Source: Halioglobus maricola
GTDB taxonomy: Bacteria > Pseudomonadota > Gammaproteobacteria > Pseudomonadales > Halieaceae
DNA: 64,000 bases
Reading direction: 5' to 3'
Assembly: GCF_009388985.1 (NCBI RefSeq)
Contig: NZ_CP036422.1
Location: 1,750,501 to 1,814,500 of the forward strand
Position numbers and translations under genes: made by a program
The notes under the pieces: generated by a model
Told to the model about the DNA's origin: nothing
Database searches by the model: none
What the model saw: the letters and a program-made list of their open reading frames with translations, nothing else
Shown: positions 35,872 to 43,951 of the stretch, piece after piece
Position numbering within the stretch: position 1 is the stretch's first letter
How the letters are laid out: every line of letters starts with the position of its first letter

Positions 35872-36677
35872 CAGGTTAGCCCAAACACACGCTTCGCATT
35901 GCCTGTCAGGAAAAGTTCTTTCACCTCGTCATCCAGCTCGAGCAAGTCGAGTTGGCCTAGTGCGACATCCGGGGTAATCATCGGGAAGTTGGAGCCGAAC
36001 ATCACCTTGTGCCTGCCATGCCCCTTCATGTATTCGACAAGCTCACGCGGATACCGTTTGGGTACGTAGGCAGATGTATCGATATAGACGTTCGGAAACT
36101 TGGTCGCGACCGCGATCATCTCCACATGCCATGGGTAGCCGATGTGGCCGCCCACGATCTTGAGGTCGGGGAAATCCAGTGCGATTCTCTCGATATGCGC
36201 AGGCCTGCCAGACTCAGAGCTCAACAGCGGCCCCGTATGTCCCACCTGCAGACAGATCGGCACATTCAGTTCGACGCAGGCCGCTAGAAGAGGGTAGTAG
36301 AGTGCGTGAGAGCAGGGCAACTCCCACAGCCACTGCACGATTCGCAGGCCTTTGAAGCCGTGGTCGTTAACGTACTTGCGCAGTGTTTGCACTGCCGCCA
36401 CCGGGTCGCGCAGGTCGGCCGACGCCAGGCCATAGAATCGGCCGGGATGGGCTTCGATCGTGGCCAGCACTTGTTCATTTGAAATCAGTGGCCCCTGGGG
36501 GCCATACCAGGCAGACAGTATTGCCTGGCTGACGTTTGCCTTGTCCATGCAGCCGAGCAGAAAGTCGTCGGGGATATCCGACAGGTCGCTGCCAACCCAG
36601 CGCCTCAGTGACTCGAAGTACGGCTGGGACAGGAAGTGGGAGTTGGGTTGTTGGGCCCAGACGTCAATGGCTTGCAT
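35871..36677 (-). CDS. Amidohydrolase-fold protein lacking usual metal ligands
   Basis: The 268-residue protein is a TIM barrel of the Amidohydro_2 type with QVGHTGP and VGGHIGYPWH. The first-strand HxH is absent (IDVWAQQP instead) and the last metal Asp of GSDFP is Asn in FGSNFP. So it may bind metal weakly or use another mechanism, unlike the complete enzyme at 4457-5521. It lies 3 bases after the crotonase gene on the same strand, suggesting a shared CoA-related pathway, for instance hydrolysis or decarboxylation of a carboxylic acid. Function is unknown. Confidence 0.82.
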   Translation of the reverse strand: MQAIDVWAQQPNSHFLSQPYFESLRRWVGSDLSDIPDDFLLGCMDKANVSQAILSAWYGPQGPLISNEQVLATIEAHPGRFYGLASADLRDPVAAVQTLRKYVNDHGFKGLRIVQWLWELPCSHALYYPLLAACVELNVPICLQVGHTGPLLSSESGRPAHIERIALDFPDLKIVGGHIGYPWHVEMIAVATKFPNVYIDTSAYVPKRYPRELVEYMKGHGRHKVMFGSNFPMITPDVALGQLDLLELDDEVKELFLTGNAKRVFGLT

Positions 36678-36680
36678 GGT

Positions 36681-37505
36681 TCAGGCCGTTCCATCCAGCT
36701 CGGTGAAATCGCCGAAAGCGCGATCGACAAATGTGGGCTCGCGGCCTTCCAGAGCGGCCATGACAGACTCTACCTGGTTGGATTGGCCCAGAATCGGCCC
36801 CTGCAGACGCTCTTCAGCAGCCAGTCCGTCGACGCTGTCTCCGCGCCAGGTGGTCTCGAACATGTACTTGCTGCGGGCAACTGCGTCCGGATTTTTACTT
36901 GCGATGTTTTCGGCCAATGCCCGGGCATCGTCATAGGGGGTTTCACTCAAGCGGGTGACGAGACCCAGGTCCAGGGCCTCGGGGCCTTGCAGTACACGGC
37001 CGGTGAAAGCCAGTTCCTTGGCAACATCCACCCGAACGAGGTCGCGCAGCGTCTGGGACGCTGACATGTCAGGAATCATGCCCCACTTGATCTCCATGAG
37101 TGACAGCTTGGTGCCGGGGTGAGCGATACGAATGTCCGCGCCCATAGCGATCTGGAAACCGCCGCCATAAGCGGCGCCGTGCAGGGCGCAGATCACCGGC
37201 GCTGGGATGGCTTTCCAGAGGTAGGCCGGTTCCTGATAATAGTTGGGAGTAAAGCCACCGCGGCCCTCGCCAAATGGGTCCTGGCCCAGGCCGGCACCAA
37301 AGTTTTCCAGGTCCATGCCTGCGCAGAATCCCTTGCCTTCACCGGAGAGTACGATAGCCCGAACGTCGCGATTGCTCGCCAGTTCTTTGGCGGCACTCGT
37401 AATAGCATCAAACATATCCCAGCTGAGGGCGTTCATTTTTTCGGGGCGGTTGAGGCGGACATCCGCGACGTGGTTCTGGATGTCGATGGTGACTAGATCG
37501 GACAT
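36681..37505 (-). CDS. Enoyl-CoA hydratase/isomerase (crotonase)
   Basis: The 274-residue crotonase has the oxyanion-hole motifs FCAGMDLENFG and HGAAYGGGFQIAMGADIRIA, and a Glu/Asp pair in LMEIKWGMIPDMSAS at the catalytic helix. GGAG lies about 8 bases before the ATG. It acts on an enoyl-CoA in the cytoplasm; the substrate is not known. It precedes the amidohydrolase-fold gene by 3 bases. Confidence 0.9.
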   Translation of the reverse strand: MSDLVTIDIQNHVADVRLNRPEKMNALSWDMFDAITSAAKELASNRDVRAIVLSGEGKGFCAGMDLENFGAGLGQDPFGEGRGGFTPNYYQEPAYLWKAIPAPVICALHGAAYGGGFQIAMGADIRIAHPGTKLSLMEIKWGMIPDMSASQTLRDLVRVDVAKELAFTGRVLQGPEALDLGLVTRLSETPYDDARALAENIASKNPDAVARSKYMFETTWRGDSVDGLAAEERLQGPILGQSNQVESVMAALEGREPTFVDRAFGDFTELDGTA

Positions 37506-37602
37506 GAAAGGCTCCAGCGCAAGGGTGAAAGGTGTGTTTGAGTATAGCTATTCTGTGGGATGTTTACAGTGAAAACTCTTGGTGTTTGACAGCTTTGACG
37601 GA

Positions 37603-38091
37603 CTATCCTGACTTGCTCAGGCCGGGCCCATCCAGGCCGGGCCCATCCAGGCCGGACCCCACGGTGGCCTTGATTTCCTTTGGTGTGAGTACGCGACCAT
37701 CTTCACTGCGAACACTCATTCGCTGGATGGGGCGTTGCTGGTCCCTGTCGACAAAGGTAATACGCTCGCCCTTCGGGTTGGCGCGGTACTTGTCGCCCCA
37801 GTGGGTCATGGAGAGCAGCACGGGTTGGAGATCGAGACCCTGCTCGGTCAGTGCGTATTCAGTGTGACCACCCGCTGCGGGTTCCCGACGTTCCAGAATG
37901 CCCTCATCAACGAGCATCGCCAGGCGAGCGCTGAGAATGTTCTTGGAAATGCCCAGGTTGCGCTCGAACTGGTTGAAGCGTCTGGCGCCAAAGAAGGCAT
38001 CCCGCAGAATCAGCAGTGTCCAGCGCTCTCCGATAATGTTGAGTGTCTGCGCCAGGGAGCAGTTCATGTGGTCGAACGTTTTGTATTTCAT
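37603..38091 (-). CDS. HxlR-family transcriptional regulator
   Basis: The 162-residue winged-helix protein has the HxlR signature: CSLAQTLNIIGERWTLLILRDAFFGARRFNQFERNLGISKNILSARL. The C-terminus carries a short repeat (GLDGP twice) from a 15-base DNA repeat at 37620-37649. I chose the ATG at 38091, whose product starts just before the fold. It diverges from the SDR gene, with two perfect palindromes between them that are likely its operators. Confidence 0.9.
   Translation of the reverse strand: MKYKTFDHMNCSLAQTLNIIGERWTLLILRDAFFGARRFNQFERNLGISKNILSARLAMLVDEGILERREPAAGGHTEYALTEQGLDLQPVLLSMTHWGDKYRANPKGERITFVDRDQQRPIQRMSVRSEDGRVLTPKEIKATVGSGLDGPGLDGPGLSKSG
37620..37649. repeat. Tandem 15-base repeat in the HxlR C-terminus
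   Basis: Two identical GC-rich 15-base units (GGCCGGGCCCATCCA) are followed by a degenerate third. They encode the repeated GLDGP pentapeptide at the end of the HxlR protein. Length could vary between strains by slippage. Confidence 0.85.
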
Positions 38092-38133
38092 GGCTGGCCA
38101 GTAAATTTCTTTGTAATCTTGCTTGAATAATAC

Positions 38134-38150
38134 GGTTGCATGATGCAACC
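38134..38150. promoter_or_regulatory. Candidate HxlR operator, first copy
   Basis: GGTTGCATGATGCAACC is a perfect 8+1+8 palindrome in the divergent gap between the HxlR and SDR genes. A second copy follows with centres 30 bases apart, about three DNA turns. Confidence 0.7.
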
Positions 38151-38163
38151 TTGCAAGCAATTC

Positions 38164-38180
38164 AGTTGCATCATGCAACT
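38164..38180. promoter_or_regulatory. Candidate HxlR operator, second copy
   Basis: AGTTGCATCATGCAACT is a perfect 8+1+8 palindrome sharing the inner GTTGCAT/ATGCAAC halves with the first copy. It lies 36 bases before the SDR start codon. Confidence 0.7.
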
Positions 38181-38215
38181 AAGTCGTCAGCGCGAACAGA
38201 AGCGAGAGGGAACCT

Positions 38216-38983
38216 ATGAAGCCAGTTTGCCTTGTGATTGGTGCCGGAGCCGGCATCGGTGGGAATGTCGGGAAGCGTTTTGCAGCGGCGGGCTACCACG
38301 TGGTGCTCTGCCGTCGGAGTAATGAGCAAGGGTTGCAGGATCTCGTGCAACAGATTGAGGCCGACGGTGGTTCCGCTTCAGGCCGCCTGTTGAATGCCGC
38401 GGCAGAAGACAGCATCGAGGAATGTGTGTCTTCAGTTGAAGCGGAGATCGGCCCGATCGAGGTGGCGCTGTACAACCTGGGCGCACAGATCGGGAACCGT
38501 TCGTTGGAAGAGACTAGCTACAAGGCATTCGAATTGGGTTGGCGGCTCGGCACTTTTGGTCTCTTTCGTCTTGCGTCAGTGCTGTGTCCGCTGATGGCGG
38601 AGCGCGGTAAAGGCAGCATTCTTGTTACCTCTGCAACATCTGCGATGCGCGGCAATAGTGGCCAGCATTCGCACGCCGCAGCGATGGGCGGTCGCCGAAT
38701 GTTGTGCCAGTCGCTGAATGCCCAGTATGCATCGAAAGGGGTTCACGTCGCGCATATCCTGGTCGACGGCGCCGTCGACGCGCCCGATACATTGGGAAAG
38801 ATGTTGGGCCCAGAGGTATTTGCGCAACTGCGCGAAAAGCACGGCGGCGAGAACGACGGGCTGATGCTGCCCGCAGAAATGGCCGAGACCTATTTTCACA
38901 TTGCCCACCAGCACCGCTCCGCATGGACGCATGAACTCGATTTGCGCGCCTTTAGCGATGTAGCCTGGTGGAACCACGAATAA
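38216..38983 (+). CDS. SDR-family protein lacking catalytic Tyr and Lys
   Basis: The 255-residue Rossmann-fold protein binds a nucleotide through GAGAGIGGNVGKRF. The active-site serine region is present (SILVTSATSAM), but where YxxxK is expected the sequence is HSHAAAMGGRR, with His153 at the Tyr position and Met157 at the Lys position. It may be a non-reducing relative or a sensor. The gene starts after GAGAGGG and precedes the isomerase-like gene by 24 bases. Two palindromes lie upstream. Confidence 0.85.
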   Translation: MKPVCLVIGAGAGIGGNVGKRFAAAGYHVVLCRRSNEQGLQDLVQQIEADGGSASGRLLNAAAEDSIEECVSSVEAEIGPIEVALYNLGAQIGNRSLEETSYKAFELGWRLGTFGLFRLASVLCPLMAERGKGSILVTSATSAMRGNSGQHSHAAAMGGRRMLCQSLNAQYASKGVHVAHILVDGAVDAPDTLGKMLGPEVFAQLREKHGGENDGLMLPAEMAETYFHIAHQHRSAWTHELDLRAFSDVAWWNHE

Positions 38984-39007
38984 ACGTTAATCAATCAGGA
39001 GAAAAAC

Positions 39008-39607
39008 ATGGCGAAGCTGGAATTCATGCTCGATTTTGCAAGCCCCAATGCCTACTACTGTCACAAGGTGCTGCCGGAAATTCTGCAACGTACCGGTGCC
39101 GAATTAGAGGTTGTGCCGGTCCTGCTCGGTGGCCTCTTCAAGCTCACCGACAACCAGGCCCCTTTCGTCGCCTTCGGTGGGGTGAAGGGCAAGATGGACT
39201 ACGAACTGCTGGAGAGCAAACGCTTCCAGGAGAAACACCAACTCAATGAATTTGTTTTCAATAGCCACTTCCCGATGAATACCATTACCGTTATGCGCGG
39301 GCTGGTAGCGGCCCAGGACCTGGGCGTCGCGGCTGCCTATATCGAAGCCGTGATGCTCGCGATGTGGGAGCAGGGCCAGAAGATGGATGACCTAGAGGTA
39401 GTGGCACAGGTCTGGCGCGATGCCGGTCTGGACGCAGATGCACTGCTGACGATGATTCAGACGGATGCTGTAAAAGAATCACTGAAGCAATCTACCCAGG
39501 CGGCGGCCGATCGAGGTGCGTTTGGAGTGCCTACCTTCTTTGTGGGCGATGAGATTTTCTTTGGCAAGGAAAGGTTGGGGCAGGTAGAGGAAGAGTTGCT
39601 GAAATAG
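39008..39607 (+). CDS. DsbA-family 2-hydroxychromene-2-carboxylate isomerase/GST-kappa-like protein
   Basis: The 199-residue protein has the kappa-class GST fold: LDFASPNAY near the start (the serine sits where the thiol-activating residue is expected), a cis-Pro region GVPTFFVGDEIFFGKERL near the end, and no CxxC. Relatives isomerise 2-hydroxychromene-2-carboxylate in naphthalene breakdown with glutathione. AGGAG lies 7 bases before the ATG. It is likely co-transcribed with the SDR-like gene upstream. The true substrate is unknown. Confidence 0.88.
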   Translation: MAKLEFMLDFASPNAYYCHKVLPEILQRTGAELEVVPVLLGGLFKLTDNQAPFVAFGGVKGKMDYELLESKRFQEKHQLNEFVFNSHFPMNTITVMRGLVAAQDLGVAAAYIEAVMLAMWEQGQKMDDLEVVAQVWRDAGLDADALLTMIQTDAVKESLKQSTQAAADRGAFGVPTFFVGDEIFFGKERLGQVEEELLK

Positions 39608-39614
39608 GGCTGCG

Positions 39615-40517
39615 TTATACAGCGGTACTTTCAACATGCTCGACATCGTCAGGGTGTTGCCTGGCCGCTAATAAACAGCCGATAACAATCAGCGCTGTCC
39701 CGGCGAGTGTTATCAGGGTCAGCTTCTCCCCGTACATAAGCCAGCCGAACAGCGACGCCCAGATAAACGCGGTGTACTCAACCGGTATCAGTGTTTTCGC
39801 CTCGGCTTTCCCATAGGCCCAGGACAGGCACAGCAAAGATAAGACCCCGAGTGCTGCAGTCAGGGTGAGGGTAGGCCACTGCTCGAGTGCAGGCACGACT
39901 GCGAGAAACGGCGCAAACAGCAGGTAAATGCCTACGACAGTGGCGTTCTGGAACAGGGAGATTTCAACCGGGTTCGCGATGAGTGCCTGCTGTCGTTGCA
40001 GAATCAAGTTGTAGGCGTAGAGAGCGGCAGAAATGAGAATGGCTGCAACACCCTTGCCCACCTCGCTACTGTACTCCCCGCTGAGTTTTCCCTGAATGAT
40101 GATGCCCGCGCCCGCCAGCCCTAGTACGGACGCCATAATGGTATTTCTGTTTATCTTCTCTCCCAGTAGTATCGCCGCCAGATACAGTGCGATCAGTGGC
40201 GCGATAAATGAAAGTGCGATTGCCTCTGCCAGTGGCACATACACCAACCCCCAGAAGAACAGATAGGCCATCACTGAGGTGATGATGCCGCGCCAGACAT
40301 GAATACGCAGTGCCTTCGAGCCGGGGAGTGCGCTGCGTCGAATGAGAAAGAGCAGCAGGGCCAGTCCTGCGGCGATGCCGGTGCGCCAGAGCAGGGCATT
40401 GTAGACCCCCATTTCGATCGATAGCCCTTTCATGAGCGCGTCCATGCCTGCGAATGTCGCCATGCCCAGGCAGGCGGCAGCGAATGGAATACCCGGGTGG
40501 AGGATGGGTCTGCTCAT
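39615..40517 (-). CDS. EamA/DMT-family transporter
   Basis: The 300-residue protein has ten hydrophobic segments in two EamA repeats. The first reads FAAACLGMATFAGMDALMKGLS and the loop before helix 2 contains LWRTG. I chose the ATG at 40517. It begins 7 bases after the LysR gene stop on the same strand, so the LysR protein may regulate it. Substrate is unknown. Confidence 0.9.
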   Translation of the reverse strand: MSRPILHPGIPFAAACLGMATFAGMDALMKGLSIEMGVYNALLWRTGIAAGLALLLFLIRRSALPGSKALRIHVWRGIITSVMAYLFFWGLVYVPLAEAIALSFIAPLIALYLAAILLGEKINRNTIMASVLGLAGAGIIIQGKLSGEYSSEVGKGVAAILISAALYAYNLILQRQQALIANPVEISLFQNATVVGIYLLFAPFLAVVPALEQWPTLTLTAALGVLSLLCLSWAYGKAEAKTLIPVEYTAFIWASLFGWLMYGEKLTLITLAGTALIVIGCLLAARQHPDDVEHVESTAV

Positions 40518-40524
40518 GGTGGTC

Positions 40525-41400
40525 TCAGGAGAGCGTGTCGGCAAGGAAGTTTACGAACAGTCGCACTTTAGCGGATAAGTGCCGGTTGTGGGGGTAAACC
40601 GCCCATACGCCTGTATCTGTCGGCGCGAATTCTTCCAGCACAGTTATCAGCTTGCCGTCAGCGATATCCTGCTCCACGTAGAACGCCGGCAATTGCACCA
40701 GGCCGATTCCAGCGATAGCCGCATGCCGCAATGCCCGGCCGTTATTGCTACGCCAGCTACCGCTGACGCGCAAGTCCAGGTGGCGATTATTCTCGCGGAA
40801 GCGCCAGCTATCGAGGGTGCCCAGCAGGCAGTTGTGATTGGTCAGGGCGTGAATGTTGCCGGGGGTGCCGTTTCGCTCCAGATATGCGGGTGCGGTGCAG
40901 GTGAGTAATTTCCTAGAACTGATGCGCCTGGCGATCAGGGAAGAGTCTTTGAGCGTGCCCGCGCGAATGGCGAGGTCGTAGCCCTCAGAGATCAGGTCGA
41001 TCAGCCGGTTGTTGAAATCCAGTTCGACTGCAATGTCCGGGTGCTGTGCCATAAAGCGAATGGCGGCAGGGGCGATGAAATCCTCGCCAAAGGCGCCGGC
41101 TACACTGACCCGTAAAATACCGCGGGGTTTGGCCTGCTGGTCCTGTACCGCCTGCTCGGCTTCGTCCAGGTGGTTGAGAATTCCCTGGCATTGGAGATAG
41201 AACGCCTGGCCGACATCGGTGGTAGACACCTTGCGGGTGGTGCGCAGGAGCAACTGTGCCCCCAGGCGATTCTCCAGCGCGCTAACCTGACGGCTGATGT
41301 GCGAGCGGGACACGCCCAGCTCCTCAGCGGCGCGGCTGAAACTGTTAAAGCGGACGACTCTCTCAAACGCTTCTATACTTTCCCAGCGATGGCCTGACAT
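40525..41400 (-). CDS. LysR-family transcriptional regulator
   Basis: The 291-residue protein has an N-terminal winged helix (FSRAAEELGVSRSHISRQVSALENRLGAQLLLRTTRKV) and a type-2 periplasmic-binding-like effector domain. It is upstream of the EamA gene on the same strand and diverges from frmA. It may control either or both; no LysR-box palindrome is clear in the 107-base divergent gap. Confidence 0.93.
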   Translation of the reverse strand: MSGHRWESIEAFERVVRFNSFSRAAEELGVSRSHISRQVSALENRLGAQLLLRTTRKVSTTDVGQAFYLQCQGILNHLDEAEQAVQDQQAKPRGILRVSVAGAFGEDFIAPAAIRFMAQHPDIAVELDFNNRLIDLISEGYDLAIRAGTLKDSSLIARRISSRKLLTCTAPAYLERNGTPGNIHALTNHNCLLGTLDSWRFRENNRHLDLRVSGSWRSNNGRALRHAAIAGIGLVQLPAFYVEQDIADGKLITVLEEFAPTDTGVWAVYPHNRHLSAKVRLFVNFLADTLS

Positions 41401-41507
41401 AGGTATTGTTTCTGTATGGCAACAGTAACGTGCAAGATAGGCTATTTATCTTTGTTTCGGCAACTATTTAAATAGATCGATACCGTAAACGATCTGAGGG
41501 ATGTCCG

Positions 41508-42614
41508 ATGAAAACACGTGCTGCAGTAGCTTTTGGCGCCGGCAAGCCGCTGGAAATTTGTGAAGTGGACCTTGAGGGCCCGCGCGCGGGTGAGGTGTTG
41601 GTAGAGATCAAGGCCACGGGTGTGTGCCATACCGATGCGTTTACCTTGTCCGGTGATGATCCGGAAGGCGCTTTTCCCGCGATCCTTGGTCACGAGGGAG
41701 CGGGGGTTGTTGTCGATGTGGGTCCCGGTGTGACCAGCCTCAAGCCAGGGGATCACGTCATCCCTCTGTATACGCCTGAGTGCCGTGAGTGTAATTTCTG
41801 TTTGAATCCCAAAACCAACATGTGCCAGTCGATTCGTTCGACCCAGGGGCAGGGTCTGATGCCGGATGGCTCCAGTCGCTTCTCTCTCGATGGCGAACCC
41901 ATCCTGCACTACATGGGTTGCTCAACTTTCTCTAACTACACCGTGTTGCCCGAAATAGCGCTGGCCAAAGTGCGTGAGGACGCTCCTTTCGACAAGATCT
42001 GCTACATCGGCTGTGGTGTAACCACCGGTATTGGCGCTGTGGCTTTCACCATGAAAGTAGAACCCGGTTCTACCGTAGCAGTATTCGGCCTCGGCGGTAT
42101 TGGCCTGAACGTAATCCAGGGTGCGAAGATGGTTGGGGCGACCCGGATCATCGGTATCGACCTGAACCCCGGTAAAGTAGAGCTGGCGAAAAAGTTCGGC
42201 ATGACGGACTTCGTTAACCCGAATGAAGTGGATGATGTCGTAGGCCATCTGATTGAAATTACGGGCGGTGGTGTGGATTACAGCTTTGAGTGTATCGGTA
42301 ACGTCAATGTCATGCGCCAGGCACTGGAGTGCTGCCATAAGGGTTGGGGTGAAAGCTGTATCGTTGGTGTGGCCGGTGCCGGCCAGGAAATTTCCACACG
42401 TCCGTTCCAGCTGGTGACAGGCCGTTCCTGGAGGGGCACTGCCTTTGGTGGCGCGCGAGGCCGCACCGATGTGCCCAGAATTGTCGATTGGTACATGGAC
42501 GGCAAAATCCAAATCGATGACCTGATCACTCACACCATGCCGCTGGATGATATCAACAAGGCGTTCGATCTGATGCACGCCGGCGAGAGCATTCGCTCAG
42601 TGATTGAATACTGA
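41508..42614 (+). CDS. frmA: S-(hydroxymethyl)glutathione dehydrogenase / class III alcohol dehydrogenase
   Basis: The 368-residue zinc alcohol dehydrogenase has the class III features: [29 protein letters not shown], the structural-zinc cysteines in [17 protein letters not shown], and the NAD-binding [15 protein letters not shown]. It oxidises S-(hydroxymethyl)glutathione, formed from formaldehyde and glutathione, to S-formylglutathione. The ATG follows GAGGG by 7 bases. The next gene, S-formylglutathione hydrolase, begins in the stop codon (TGATG). It starts the formaldehyde-to-CO2 operon. Confidence 0.96.
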   Translation: MKTRAAVAFGAGKPLEICEVDLEGPRAGEVLVEIKATGVCHTDAFTLSGDDPEGAFPAILGHEGAGVVVDVGPGVTSLKPGDHVIPLYTPECRECNFCLNPKTNMCQSIRSTQGQGLMPDGSSRFSLDGEPILHYMGCSTFSNYTVLPEIALAKVREDAPFDKICYIGCGVTTGIGAVAFTMKVEPGSTVAVFGLGGIGLNVIQGAKMVGATRIIGIDLNPGKVELAKKFGMTDFVNPNEVDDVVGHLIEITGGGVDYSFECIGNVNVMRQALECCHKGWGESCIVGVAGAGQEISTRPFQLVTGRSWRGTAFGGARGRTDVPRIVDWYMDGKIQIDDLITHTMPLDDINKAFDLMHAGESIRSVIEY

Positions 42615-43447
42615 TGGAGCTGATAGCAGAGAATCGATCATTTGGCGGCCGCCAGCTGCGTTACAGTCACCGTTCCGAGGTGCTTGCTTGTGACATGATT
42701 TTTGCCGTTTACCTGCCGCCGCAGGCAGAGCAGGGGCCAGTGCCCGTGTTGTACTGGCTCTCAGGGCTCACCTGTACCGACGAAAACTTCGTGACCAAGG
42801 CGGGAGCTCAGCGCTATGCGGCGGAGCACGGCATTGCGATTGTCGCCCCGGATACCAGCCCGCGTGGCGAAGGTGTCGCGGACGATCCTGACGGTGCTTA
42901 TGACTTCGGTCTGGGCGCAGGCTTCTATGTCAACGCCACCGAAGCGCCCTTTGCGGCGAACTATCAGATGTATGACTACGTGGTCAGCGAATTGCCGGCC
43001 CTGGTAGAGGCCGAGCTGCCGCTCGATCCAAAACGACAGGCGATTTCCGGGCATTCCATGGGGGGGCACGGTGCATTGACGATTGCTTTGAAGAACCCGG
43101 GACGTTTCAAGTCTGTATCTGCCTTCTCGCCAATCTGCTCGCCGCTGAAATGCCCCTGGGGTGAAAAAGCACTGGGGGGCTATCTGGGTGACGACAAAGA
43201 AGCCTGGCGAGAATACGATGCAACTGAGCTTGTAGCGCGGGCCGAGGAGCGGCTGCCAATGCTGGTGGACCAGGGTGAGGCAGATGACTTTCTCGCTGAA
43301 CAGCTTAAGCCCGAGCTGCTCGAGAAGGTGGGCGCCGCTGCGGATTATCCAATGGCAATCCGCATGCAGCCTGGCTATGACCACAGCTATTATTTCATCG
43401 CCAGTTTTATCGGCGAACATATCGCTTTTCACGCGGCTAACCTGTAG
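42614..43447 (+). CDS. fghA: S-formylglutathione hydrolase
   Basis: The 277-residue alpha/beta-hydrolase has the esterase-D-like features: WLSGLTCTDENFVTKAGAQ, nucleophile GHSMGGHGA and FSPICSPLKCPWGEKA, with the His near the end in GYDHSYYFI. It hydrolyses S-formylglutathione to glutathione and formate. It overlaps frmA by one base. The following fdsG gene starts 33 bases on. Confidence 0.95.
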   Translation: MELIAENRSFGGRQLRYSHRSEVLACDMIFAVYLPPQAEQGPVPVLYWLSGLTCTDENFVTKAGAQRYAAEHGIAIVAPDTSPRGEGVADDPDGAYDFGLGAGFYVNATEAPFAANYQMYDYVVSELPALVEAELPLDPKRQAISGHSMGGHGALTIALKNPGRFKSVSAFSPICSPLKCPWGEKALGGYLGDDKEAWREYDATELVARAEERLPMLVDQGEADDFLAEQLKPELLEKVGAAADYPMAIRMQPGYDHSYYFIASFIGEHIAFHAANL

Positions 43448-43480
43448 AGGCTTGCCGTGGTATCACGCGGAGGACACAAC

Positions 43481-43951
43481 GTGCCGATCGACCAACTGGT
43501 AGCGGGAATCCTGGCGGATCACAGTCAATCGCAGCACGAGTTGTTGCCGGTGCTGCACAAGGTGCAGGCTGCCCAGGGCTATGTGCCGCAGGGCGTATAT
43601 CCTGCCATTGCAGAGGCATTGAACGTGTCAGTTGCAGAGGTACATGGTGTAGTGAGTTTCTATACGGATTTTCGCACCGAACCTGTCGGAAAACATGTAG
43701 TACAGATATGCCAGTCTGAATCCTGCCAGGCCTGCGGCTCGCGCGAACTCACCGCGCATGCAGAGCAACTGTTGGGCGTTGCGCTAGGTGAGACACGTAG
43801 CGATGGAGCCGTCACGCTGCAGGCCGTGTATTGCCTCGGAAACTGCGCCTGCTCTCCAGCAATTGCGATTGATGGTGAGAGCCATGCCCTGGTCGACAAT
43901 ACGAAGCTCGATGCCCTGGTCGCAAAAGTGGTAGGGGATATGCAATCGTGA
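43481..43951 (+). CDS. fdsG: NAD-dependent formate dehydrogenase gamma subunit (NuoE-like)
   Basis: The 156-residue protein is the NuoE-like thioredoxin-fold subunit binding [2Fe-2S] by Cys77-x4-Cys82 and Cys118-x3-Cys122. I chose the GTG at 43481 because GGAGG lies 7 bases before it; a GTG at 43457 would add eight residues without such a site. It passes electrons between FdsB and FdsA. The stop overlaps the fdsB start (GTGA). Confidence 0.92.
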   Translation: MPIDQLVAGILADHSQSQHELLPVLHKVQAAQGYVPQGVYPAIAEALNVSVAEVHGVVSFYTDFRTEPVGKHVVQICQSESCQACGSRELTAHAEQLLGVALGETRSDGAVTLQAVYCLGNCACSPAIAIDGESHALVDNTKLDALVAKVVGDMQS

